Position numbers and translations under genes: made by a program. This document shows, piece by piece, positions 24,413-37,400 of a stretch of 64,000 nt of DNA (positions are counted from its first letter, which is position 1; every line of letters starts with the position of its first letter). Origin of the DNA: Sphaerolaimus hirsutus (lineage: Eukaryota; Nematoda; Chromadorea; Monhysterida; Sphaerolaimidae); NCBI GenBank assembly GCA_964036195.1, contig OZ038460.1, positions 4,777,504 through 4,841,503 of the forward strand, in the 5' to 3' direction. The notes beneath the pieces were generated by a model, which worked only from the letters and a program-made list of their open reading frames with translations, was not told the origin of the DNA and did no database searches.

Positions 24413-25179
24413 CAATTTCAATGACCATTGTGTTTCCCCTACGGATATCTTTTAATTTAAAAAATTCCACATACGATATGCAGAATGTGTGATTGTTCCA
24501 TAACAGATGATATACCTAGGTATGTTAAAATTTCATTTGAAGGATCTGTGTTTTCAAGACGAGTGTGTGTGGTGTTGGAGTTGTTGTCTTGATGAAGACT
24601 GTAGTTTATATCTTCAAGTTCATAACCTTTTTAACGGACGTTTATAATCTTTCTGACTATGTGTTAAACAAAAACATCTAAATATACACAAATACAATTC
24701 CTGTGTGGAATGTTGAATTATGTTTTCCTATCATTGTTGCTTTGCTATCTCCACCGTGATTGGAATTCAAAGGATGCAATTTGCAGCTATCATTGCTAAT
24801 AACAAAACACGTTTCATCCAATTACCCCGCTTCAATATAAAATATATAAAATCATCAATATGATAAAATCATAAAATGGCGCCAAGAAGTGCTCAAAAAA
24901 GTCCTTTGAAAACCCCCTCAAGTGCCAGCCAACTGATAAAAATCACCGCTATGACATATTTCCCTGCATAGAGTGGTAGGATGTGCACGGCATTGCAACA
25001 AAGTCTTAAATGGAGCCAAACAGCAGAGATAAATTTACAACAAATTAAATATCAGATAGAGTCTGCCTAAAACACGTGCTTCTGTAATAAGTGGATAGTT
25101 GACGTTGGCAAAAGTCTGATGAAAGATCTAGAACCCTTCCCGAAAAACAGCCTGTCAAACGAATCTAGCAACCCACAAG

Positions 25180-25363
25180 TGGGGTTGGGAACCCGATCCG
25201 ACCCGAACCAAATACCCACACACTTTTTGGAATCGAAACACGATAACCGAACAAGAGCTAGCCGAACCCGACTCTACTACCCAAACCCGAAGCCTAACCC
25301 CACAAACTTTTTGGAACAAATACCCGATACCCGAACCCGAAAATTTTGAAATTCCCAACCCTA
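25180..25363. mobile_element. Foldback element with GGGTTGGGAA ends and GAACCCGA-type arms
   Basis: It runs from GGGGTTGGGAACCCGA to AAATTCCCAACCCTA. The arms are iterations of CCCGAACC/ACCCGATAC and TTTTTGGAA, as in the larger copy at 57364-58440. It is a short internal-deletion-like derivative. Confidence 0.7.
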
Positions 25364-25449
25364 CCAACAATCCCCAGCCCCCAGGGGACGTATTCAAAGG
25401 GCTACGGTAACCACCCAAACCACCAATACACCCACTTCACAGTAGTCAG

Positions 25450-28400
25450 CCGCTCGGTGACGAGTTCGAGCGTGGCGGCGGGCGGCGACAACACGCTGCA
25501 GACGATCACGCCGTCCAACTCGATCCTGCCCGTGGGCGGCAAACAGCTGCAGGGCAACAGCACCGCCGCGACGGCGGACGCGCTCAATAGGGTCGCGCCG
25601 GCCGACACGCTGGGCAATGCGGACGCGGCGGCTGTTGGGGGCAACACGGGTGAGCTTGGGTGGATTGTATTGGATTGTATTGGACTGGTTGCTGCGAGTG
25701 GTGGAAAAGCGTGAGGAAAATGGCGACATGGCGCCATTCTTAGTAAGGGCGCCAGGCGTCAGATGGCGCCACAGAACAGTGCGCAAGTGCCAATGACGCT
25801 ATGGCGCTGTCGCCTTTTGGCGCCATTCCATCACTAGTTGGGGCCAACTTCTTTAAGTGGGCAAGTGACAATAAAGGGGGCGAGTGTTCAGGTTAAGTCA
25901 AGTATCAAGTCAAGTGCAAAGTTATCTTATAATTGACTTGTGATTTTAGTCAGAAATTTATTTTACAATTACAAGTTGACTTGTTATAAAAAATACTTTA
26001 CTTGGCACTTATAATTTTACTTGCCACTTACCACATTTATATTTACTTGCAAAGCCAAAATCACTATATTCGAGTTTTTGCTGAACCCCTTTTCTGTCAC
26101 TGAGGACATATTTATGATTCGGATACCTGAATATGTACACGCAACTATATAATTCAACCGTCTGAAAAAACCCAGTCGGTCCAATCAAATCTCGTCCATA
26201 GTTGTTAAAACCTATTTACGTTTACTCAATAAGTACGGATACTCGAGTACTGCGTAAATACGTTTACGTTTCCTTCCGAAGAAAATACCGGTACTCACTT
26301 ACTCGCGTACTTTTTGAAAGTACGCGAGTACAGACAAACAGGCTTTTATTAGGCTATTTCAAGACATAAAAGGGAGAGAAATGCTAAAAATAGGGACGAA
26401 ATATCCAAAATAGCATTAAAAATGGCAAAAACACATAAACTTGTTAATTTGATGGTGAAAAAGTTCGAAAATTTGTGATTTTAAGCGAAAATTGTGGCAA
26501 CATTTCTTAAAATACCCACTTTTACGTTTTCCGGGCACAAAAGTAATTTACCTACTCACGTTTACTCATGAGTAAAAGTAAAACATAAATATTTTACGTT
26601 TTCTGTACTCACCTGTGGGTACAAAATAAATACTTTACGCTTACGTTTACTTTTGAAAAAGTTCAGTACTTTTAACAACTCTGATCTCGTCCCCATCTCC
26701 AACACGTGCCCAAATGCAACAAACCGAAATGAGAATCGCAGACACGAGCGTCAAGCAGCCGCACCAGCAGACGGGCCAGAACGGCAAGAGCATGTCGCGC
26801 AAGCGCACCAACCCCGACGAGGACGGCACCATCACCGAGGTGGACCCGGACACGCCCAAATGGCGACTCTTGGTGAATAAGATTCTGCAGGTGGGTAGCT
26901 GGTTTTGATGGTGGGATAGCTGAGTATTTACATGTGCACTTGCAGGATCGAAATTGTGTGAAAGGTGTCTTTGCGCCGTGTCACTTAATGATGGAAAACA
27001 AAACATCGAAAATTCGAAAACGTTTTCGGTTTTTCGAATTTTTACTTCACTGCTAGGAAAAAACTTATATACTGATTTTTGTTGTTGTTGTATTTTTTGT
27101 TGAAAATGCAGAGAATGTAAAAAATCATAGTAGTGTCCGATTAGGTAATTTTAATTTACATTTCACATCACATTTGACACCTTACGCATCACACAGTGCG
27201 GGCTTAGCTTAAAACAACAACTTTGTGGCTTAAAACCAGATAAAAACGCAGAAAATCAAAGTGATTCTACCCCATCTAATTTTGGTGGTGACCACACTCG
27301 TTTGGGTGCTTCTTGGCGGCATACTTTTTTGGTACTTGGAAAGGCCGAATGAAATTGAAACGAAAAATCGCTGCAACAGGATTGTGCAAGAGAGACAGGT
27401 ATTTTGTATTGTTGTAAATACCATTGAAATGAGAGACATGGGTGAAGAATATTTTGGCAAATTTGCGAAAGCTTCAATGGTGTTTCCATTTTGCAATTTC
27501 TATGTGACTCATCTGTTTTAAATAAAATATACATCCCACAAATTCGAATACTTACCACTGGGATCAATTTTAAATTATCTTTTTCGTCGGGCATTTATAA
27601 TTGTCTACAGGATTTTCACCCAATCCTCCCCGTAAACGAAAACTCCCAAACAAAAGTTCCTCGCCCAACCAAAAAACTCTCGAAAGCGATAAAAACAACC
27701 CAATCACGACCCAACTCCATCAAACTCCGCCCCCAACCAATCAGCGCGAGATGCTGGACCGAGCGTGGGCGCTCAGCGAGAACGAGAGCGTCACCGAGGA
27801 GATGTTCGCCCGCGAGCTCGGCGACGACTTGGACCGCCTCATGTACGACACTTTGATCGCCTTCGAAAACGGCATCACGCCAGGTGCCACTCACGGACCC
27901 TGTAGAATGACTGGTAGTGTCAAGTGTCAAGTGTCATGTAAAGTGGGAAAAAGCCATGTAAAATGCCATGGAAAATGAAGTTGAATGCCATGAAACAACA
28001 GAAGTTGCCATTTTCCAGGGCATTTTACATGACTTTTGACACTTTGCGTGACATTTCACATTTTCCAGGGCATTTTACATGACTTTTGACACTTTGCGTG
28101 ACATTTGACATTTTCCAGGTCATTTTACATGACATTTGACATTTTACCGGCCATTCTACAGGGTTTGAGAGTGCCCCCAGAAGTGATCACCAATCAGTCG
28201 GACATAAAAGTCGGATGGACGTTTATGGGATCGGTGTTTTTCTCCACCACAGTCATGACTACTATCGGTTGGTTTTTGGGCAACTTTTCGAGTGCAGTCA
28301 ATTTCATGAAAAGGAACTTTAATTAGCAAAGTGAGCGATCGCAGGTTACGGGCAGTTGGTGCCGGCCACGGTGTTGGGAAAACTCGTTTGTGTCGCCTAT

Positions 28401-31400
28401 GCGCTGTTTGGCATACCACTCACGTTGTAAGTGGGTGATATATCGTATTACCACCAATTGTAGGCCTACCTCCAATAAAAAGTACCCTCTAATTGAAGGT
28501 ACAGTTTTTGGCCTTTTGGGAGGTGATGAAATGAATAAAAGGCATACCTCTAATAAAAGGTTCAGCTGGCTGCGCGCCAAAACACATAAAATCGTAAGAA
28601 CAAAACAAAGCGGGAAACAATTAATTGGAGGTACAGAAAAAAGTGACGAAATCAATTGAAAGGTATACCTACAAATATGGTTAAGTTAAATATGAATGTT
28701 CCTGAAGTCAAGTGGATATTTGAAACCGCAGGATCACAATAAGCGACTTGGCAAAGTTCGCTTCTTACTACATGGCGCGAGTGTACAGGAAATACAAATA
28801 CACCAAGCGATACAGTAAGTTGTACCGTATTTACTCGAATAGTTCCCCCACTTGAATAATCCCCCCCTCGAATAGTTCCCCCCTGTTAGACGGGTGAGGA
28901 AAAAATAATCCCCCACTTGAATAATTCCTCCCCCAATGATGGAAAAATTTTTGAAATGCACATATTTTTTTAAATAATCGATGAAGCAGACCAAGCTGTG
29001 TCTGGTTTGATTCATCGAATGTAAATGCAGCACATCCGGCGTGCAAAGATGCTATGGAATGTGCACTAGCAGCGGCCACAAGGACAAAATGTGTTCATAG
29101 TGTGATAGATACATGCTTGAAAATTTTGAGGAAAAAATAATTCCCCCACTTGAATAATCCCCCCCCCCCTCGAATAGTTCCCCCTCAAAAATGTCTGACG
29201 AAAAAATAATTCCCCGGGGGAATTATTCGAGTAAATACGGTATTTTAGTTTCAGTAGCGATACGATAAGTAGTTTGCTTATGCATATGCATATGCTTATC
29301 GCGGTTGGATAAGATTGATCGCCTTATCATGTGAGAAACATCAAAAGAAAATGCAAACGGAATGTGTAAATATTTGGGACAATGTTATAATACAAATGAT
29401 AAGTGAGCTACCTTCCTACCGTATTTACTCGAATAATCCCCCCATCTTGAATAATTCCCCTGTTAGGCGAGTGAGGAAAAGTTTTTTCCCACTTGAAGCA
29501 TATGATAAATTTGTCGTGTTTAATTTTAACAAAAACGGCATGTTTGTGATGAAGCCACCGAAGTCAGCGTCTTCTACCACCGAATCCGGCAACTCCAAGA
29601 CCGTAGTGAGAAACGGCCTTTAGAGTGGTTGATTTCCCGTTGTTGCCGAACGTTCACTTGTCGACAGCCAGGTTGAATTTATTTCGTAGTTGCGTGTTGA
29701 AAAAGGGGGTTCGAATTGTTTCAGGTACTTTATTTCGATCAGATACAGCGTGTTACAAAAGCGCAAAGCCTAGCGAGCTTCCTAGTCGAAGTTTCTATCG
29801 CTAGCTTATTTTCGTTCAGTAGCTTGGGGTCCGCAGACTGAAGTAAAAACTTCCAAAGTAGCTAAGACACGGAAATCATGTATAGAAAAACAGTTACAGT
29901 AATTTCCTAATACAAATGCACAAATAAACCACTAATATAACAATAAGACACATTTGACAGAAACAGTTGGCTTATTCTAAGCATGCATACATTCAAATAC
30001 TTATGGTAAAGAAATACCAGGTACAAATTGGGTTAATAGAAAACTATTAATCTTGAGAGGCGCAAAGTCGGCAAACTCGGCCGATTTACTAATTTGTTCC
30101 AATTTGTCAGAAAACATTGACGCACATTGGAACTAATAAAATAGGGTTTGAAACTGTAAATAGTAGTGTAAATGTTCCTAATGACATAAATAGAGCGGGG
30201 TATATTCAATATAATAATAATCACTTCCTGGAAACGTATATTTCGTAATTGGTAAATCGGGACTTAATCGAGGTAAATGGGTATTGTAATTGAGCAGAGT
30301 CTATAATATATTCAATTGAGCAAGGTATTATAATTATTGAGTAAATATAAATAGTTGTGAGCAGGGTTATAACAAATATGCCTATGTGAAGGGCTTTGTA
30401 CAGTAAATGCTAGTTGCACGCAGGGCATCATTTCTCTATTAGGACGCTGGCCTAGATAATTACGCGGCACGTAAATAATTACAAGATTTGACCTTTGTAA
30501 ACTGTAAGTAAACCATGTAAATGTATATATAATCATGATCAGAAAATTACGGCAAGTTGAATGAGCCTAATATTATGTTAATACACCTAATAATAACATA
30601 TTTGACCTTTTAACCTAAACATTCCACATAAATGTTTCGATAACTTATAAAACACTTTCCTAATCGAATATTCTCCATGGATACATAATATAGTGCAAGA
30701 AAGGTAAAATAGTATAAATAAGTAAATGTGCGAATATGATCCTAATTATCAATTCTCTGTATTTCTTTATCCATCCATTTTGCCACGGTCAGCACACTCC
30801 GGGCGGAAGAGTTGCTGCACCCCGTTGTTGCAGCAACGTCACATGCTGGTGGTGGTAGGCGCCAAAGTGATGAGTGGCGTTTCCACAGTCGCCTCGGTGG
30901 TGAACGTGGTCGTGCGCGAAGTCGTGGGCGTGCGTGAAGTTGCAGGTCCGGTTGCTGGTGATGCTAACGCCGACCTAGCCTGATGATGAAGCAGATAGTT
31001 GCCCGTATCGCTTCCTGCGCGTTCGCGTGCGGTGAATTTGCGGATATCAGGCATGTGAACACTGTCTCTGTTCCTGGCTCTGACTTGTCCCTCATCAGCT
31101 GAACTTTCATCTGGCTGAACGTATGCTGATAGTGACTTTGCCATTCTGTCCTCGGTTTCTGCTCTCCTGGCAAATCTGACGGACTGTGTTGAGTTGGATC
31201 TGGCTCTCCTCTTGATTGCTGGTCTCAACTCTGTCTTGCGCACTTTCCTCTGTGGATAATTGGTCTCTTTCTGAGTTGATTTCTTGATAGTATATCTGAT
31301 GGCTCTGAAGCATAGCCATGTGCATTTGAACGGGCACACTATGCATTTCCATATGCATGTGTATACGCATGGTGGAATCACTGGTTTCCCTGTGGCAATT

Positions 31401-34400
31401 CTCCAATTGTACCACAGGTATCCTGCAGCTACGATTCCAGCTATCAGGATTGTGATTCCCAGTAGCATTGCGATTGTGTTGATGATCACTTGAAAGGGTC
31501 CTTTCAGCATTCCTCCCATAAAGTTGGTGTACCCTTTTGATACTCCAGATATGTAGTGACCATATGCTTTGCCGATTCCTGCTGCTGTCTGTCCAATTCC
31601 AGCTCCAATGCCTTCTATTGAATTTCTGATCACTCTGGGATCCAATGACATATCTGCTGTGTAATCAATCAACTGGTTCTGCACATGCTCTAAATTCTGT
31701 AGTCTCTGAATCTGGCCTCTGACATCCATGAAATTGGTCGCTCGGTTGACAATGTTGGTGAACAGGTGAGGCGCGTCAAACGTGAAGGCCTGCCACTGTC
31801 CTTTCCATGTCATTTCAATTGGCGTCTCTGTGACATGCACCATTCCATGTGCGGACTTCCACTGTCCATGTTCATTTCTGTACAGGTGCGGTGTGGTGTG
31901 GCTGCAGTCTTCTTCTGGTGATTTCTCCACCAAATCTCTGCTGCCTGGGCTCTTGAACCACAAGGGCCCGTCTTTGTCCAATCTCATTGGTGTGTATTTG
32001 TAGCATGTCTCTCCCACTTTCCCTGTCTGATAAATTATGTATGGCTGCACTTCCTTGCATTCCCAAAACATAATTGCTTCTCCAGCCCATTCTGCATGAA
32101 CATCCTGTCTTCCCAGCATGGCTCGAATCCCCAATGTTGGATCGATGCGGAAAAGCTGAGTCAACATGTCCAGCTGGTTCTTGCGAAGTTGACATAGCTG
32201 ATGCCATACAATCGCAAATTGTGCTTGAGTCATTTCTCTGATCACATGTTGCAGGAATTGAAACTTGGAGTTTCTGTCGTCCAATCTGGCATACAATATT
32301 CCACTGATTGTCAACTCTCTTGCCTCCACTATCTTTCCTGGCATTGCCCATTCCACAGGCACATCTTCTCTTCTGTCAAACTGAATGAATACACCTCCTT
32401 GATCGGTGTAGTATGTATCTCCCGGAACACATTCTGAGCCAATTGGCCTCTTTGTCTTGTTGCTGTGGGAGTATGCTGCTTGTAGCTTTGACACAATAAT
32501 TGTCTGGCCAGATATCTCTGATTTGAATCTGCCAATTCTCTCATATGCACATTGATGCTTGAAGTTCTCTGTATCCCACACTGTGATTCCATAATTGTGG
32601 TCTCTGCAATGTCCCATCATGGCTCTGCACTGGCTGAAATCTTGCAAGTCGCTGATTACAGTCTTTCCATCGAGTGAAGCCACGGTTCCTTCTTCCATGT
32701 AGAAGTTACTGACGACATTCTCTTTGTCATGACAACACCATGAATATTCCACATTCAAGGTTTGATTAGTTGTCCATACTCTGGGCTCCATTTCCACTAA
32801 AGGTGTTCCTCTGAACATCTTGTGGATTCTTGCATAGTTACAGGTTACCACGCCAACTTGCTGGTATTTCTCAAAGTTGCCTGTAATGCCTTTCGCTCCC
32901 CAGAAACTGGTGTGTGTGATGATCTCCTTGATTCTGATATAGCATCTGTATGCTTTCTCTTTCTGTGGAATCTGTCTCTGTGCATAAAGTGTAACTTTCA
33001 TTGCCTTGACAAAATTCCTTGGTGGGATATGGCACTGCACTTCTTCAGGAACTGTAAGCGCGTGTCCATGCCTCCCACTGGTGCAAATCTGATACTTCTG
33101 GCTTTGCGAACTGATCACCTGTTCCACAGGATGATCCTTGATTGCATCTTTGAATCTCTCATAAGTCTGCATTTCTCTGACAGATTTTGGTGGCCATTCT
33201 GAAGGCAAAGGCGGCAATCCATGATGCGCTGCCAATGATGGTGGCCTTACTGTCGAGGTTTCTAGAACGTATGTTCTGGAAAATACTTAGCTGTAAGCTT
33301 TGCCGGCTTCTCTCAGCGTTGCTGACTCTGACATGCCTGTTAGCATCAACACCATGCACAGCATTCCAATCACCAGACTGCTGGTGGTTACTGTGGCTTT
33401 CCCTATTGCACTCCTCAGGACTCTATCCGATGCTGAGTTCCTCTGAGCAGGGTTTGGTAAAGAGTCTCTGTTCGAGCTCTGATTTCTGACATGTTTCTGG
33501 ACAATTGCTGTGTCCAGTAAATCCACTTTGACCGTCACTGCTGTCTCTGGGATATCCATTGTCTTTGAATTGATTTCCAGCGGATACAATTGATTGAGTG
33601 GTCTGCTGACCACATTTCTGTTGGCAGTTCTGACTTTTGCTGAGCGAATCTGTCCATCTTTGCTGGGCTCTAACTGCTCGATGCGACCCATCTTCCATGC
33701 ACCTCTGGGCATGTTTTCTTCATAAATCAGCACAATTTCATTCACTTTGGGTTCTTGAGTTGCTGTCAATCTGCCATGTTTGTGCATCACCTGAGTTCTT
33801 TCCCTCAAGCTCGGAATGTACTCTTGATGCCACAAGTCCCAGAACTTATCCAAAGTTTGTTGGGTTGTCTCCCAATATTTCTGCAGTTTTGCTGCGTTAT
33901 CCATTCTGGGCACAAATTCTCCATCTTTGTCTGCGTCAAACTGTGGTGCTCCAATCTGACCTTCCCCTGTCAGGAAGTCTTTTGGCGTCAGCACTCTGAG
34001 GCTCTTTACATCACCATAGATGTAAGAGATTGGTCTGCTGTTGATTACTGCCTCGACTTCTGGCAAAAGTGTCAACAATTCTTGCAGGGTTAACATTCTG
34101 TGCCCTACAGCTGCCTTGAAATGTTTCTTGGTGATACCCACCATTCTCTCATAGACTCCTCCCTGCCATGGTGCCATGGGAGTCGTCATGTTCCACTGGA
34201 TTTGTTGCTGTGAGCAGTATGTTTGTACCGCTCCACTTTCGACCATTTCTGACCATTCTTTTCCAGTATTAATGGCCTTGTCAGTGCTTGTGTTAAGCAC
34301 TTTCTCTGTCAATTTGAATTGCGTTGCGTTGTCTGAAATCACTGCCTCAGGCTTTCCACGCCTGGCTATGAATCTTCTGACTGCGTTCAGGAATTCTTGT

Positions 34401-37400
34401 GCTGTCATGTCCAGCACACTTTCCAGGTGAACCGCACGTGTCACCATGCATGTGAACAGACAGATCCACATTTTCCTGTGATCTTTGTCCACTTTGTACC
34501 AAACTGGTCCCAAATAATCCAAGCCCGTGTACTGGAACGGTCTGGCTAACTGAACTCTGGTTTCTGGTAAATCTGGCATTGGTGGAAGCTGGTACGGCTT
34601 CGCTCTCAATTTCTTACAGGTTGGACAGGTTCTGGTCACATTGTAGATTACCCGTCTGCCTTGTGTAATCCAGTACTTTTGTCTGATCGCTGCCAATGTG
34701 TGTTGCACTCCTGCGTGCATCAACTTCTCATGCTGGTCTCTGACGATCAGCTGAGTCACTGTAGCCGTTGCTGGCAACAGTATGAGTGGCACTGTGACCT
34801 CCTGTGGGTCTGTATGCTCCATTCTGCCGTGGCACTTCAGGATTCCATCCTGATGCATTTGCACATTGAGCCATTTGATCAACTGCTGGTCTGCAGCTGC
34901 CTTCTTGCTATTCTGGCTGCCTTTACTGTGGCCTGTTGCCAGAATCTCTGCCACTCCTTTGTAATGATTCTGTTGCATCACTTTGATCCAATATTTCAAC
35001 GCAATCTCTCTCTCTTCAATACTGATAATTCCCTGTGGTTTTATTGTACCACAGATACTTTCCATGATTTCTGACAATCCATTCTGACTGCCATCTCTGC
35101 TGCGCCTTTTGTGCATCTGTCGCACAAATCTCATCACGTATACTGTTGTATCCAGTAATTTTGTCAGTGATGAGAATCTCTGTATCTCAATTCCCAATGG
35201 ATTGCTTTGCTTGCTTTCATCAACTTGCACATTGCTAGCATCTGGGTCACTGACCACTTGCTGTGTGGCGCCCAGGTAAATTGGACTGGCTTTTGGGAAC
35301 TTGAGCTCTTCTCTCTTGATTTCTGCCATTACTTCTGGCGTAACTGGTTCCACTTTCGGCTCTGGCCACTCTCCAGTCATTAGCCATTCTGGCCCTTTCC
35401 ACCATAGGTTACTGTCTTCCAATTCTGACATATTCATGCCTCTTGTGGCCATGTCAGCTGGGTTCTCCAGTCCTGTGATGTGTCTGATGTGCATGTTTTC
35501 TGTCTCAATCTGAATTTTCTTGATTTCATCCAATCTGTTCTTGACAAAACATGCTAGTGGCTTAGCTGTTGTTAGCCACTTCAAACAACAAGTTGAATCT
35601 GACCATACGACTGTTTGACTGAATTTGACGTCCTTGAGCTCTTTGTGAATAAACTTTGACATTCTGCTGCCGATCAACATTGCTAACAATTCCAACCGTG
35701 GAATTGTCACTTCTGGTTTCTTTGGAGCGAGTCTCAATCTGGAGTACAGCAGGCTTGATGTGCCGCTGTCATTTTCTGTTTTCTGGCATATATATGCCGC
35801 TGCGCTGTATGCCATTGCTGAGGCATCAACGAAAATGTGCAGTTGTGCATCTGCACCACTCTGATAATTCAAATTTCTGTTGAACTTGATCTGTCCAACT
35901 TTGAGCAACTCTGTCTCCAATTGCTGCCAAGTTGCTGTCTGTTCCTCAGACAGGGGGGTATCCCACTCTTTGGCACTTGGTCCTGAATGCCATAACGTTT
36001 GCAAAAATCTCTTTGCTGGCAGTAGGACAGGACTGACTAGTCCCATTGGATCAAAACATCCCGCAGTCACCTTTGCAACCGTTCTTTTCGTGGGAAGTTT
36101 GATTTTCTGGTCAGTTTCTGATAATTGTGATTGCTGAACTGTCTTTGGCGTCTTCAGCCACATCTGGTCGCTTTCTGTGTCCCATTTCATTCCTAGGACT
36201 GTTGTGACAATTTCCTTGGCCACATCTGACTCTGCTAATTGCCAAGTAAAGCTCTTGTTGTTGCTGTTCCATTCTCTCAGATTCATCTGTGCTTCTGTGA
36301 ACAGCACTTTGGATTCCTGGTACAATTCGATTGCTTTCTGCTCTGTGTCCACACTGAGGATCAAATTATCCACATACAGATTTTCATCGATCAATTTTGC
36401 ATTCTCTGTGCCAGCTTGATTTAGGTGGTATCTGACTGTCAGCGCCAGCAGCGCTGGGCTGCAGATTATACCAAATGGCACTCTGGCAAATCTGTAAATC
36501 TGAATGTTGTCCTCCATGGATGGTTTCGTGGGATCCTTGTACCACAGAAATCTTGTCACGTCTCTGTCACTGTCCTGCAGACTAATCTGCAGAAACGCTT
36601 TCTCTATGTCTGCGACCAGGGCGATTCCATGCAATCGGAATCGCATCAGCATCCCTACCAGCTGTGGTAGTATCACTGGACCGCGGTACATGCACTCATT
36701 CAAGCTTGGCATGCCTGGCGGTTTCGCTGAGGCATCATATACCTCTCTGACCTTTGTGGTAGTTTTCTCTGGCGTTATCACTGGTTGATGTGGCAAAATA
36801 TGGAACTTTCTGCCATCCATAATATCCTCTTGCACTTTCTCAATCACTCCTTGCTCCTCTTGTGCTTTCATGATTGTCTGAATTTTCTCCAATAATTCTG
36901 GGTCTCTCTTGAGCCTGTTGGTGAGGTACCTGAACCTCTTGAACGCCATTGCTTTATTGTCTGGGAGTTCATGCAAATTCGGTTTGTACATGAACTTTAC
37001 AGAGTACCGTCCATCTGGGTTTCTCTGTACACTCTCATTGAATTGCTTGATGGCCTCATCATCCTCGACGAGGTCTGGCTGGTCCATTATGCCAATGGTA
37101 TCCAGTCTGTCCATGTCTTTGACATTTGGTACAGGAGCAATTGACAACGGTGCTTCCTCATACCACTTTTCTCTTTGAATTTGATGCACAATCGTGTTGA
37201 CCACCACCGGATATGCGCCATCCGTGGTCCATTGATTTCTATTGCTTGTCAGCTGCCCACCTCCCATCAGCAATCCCAATTCTGATGGAATGACATACAA
37301 TCCTGATGGAAGTCTGGTGGTGCTGGTGTTTCTGGACATCAAGTCCCAGAAATAATTCAAGCCCACTATAATGTCTGGCTTGAACTTGCACTCTGTCCCT

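Noticed and set aside
30033-30536. Short minus-strand frames of 63 and 74 codons repeated identically at 41258-41761
   Set aside because: They lie in the two LTRs and repeat only because the LTRs are identical; no recognisable protein.
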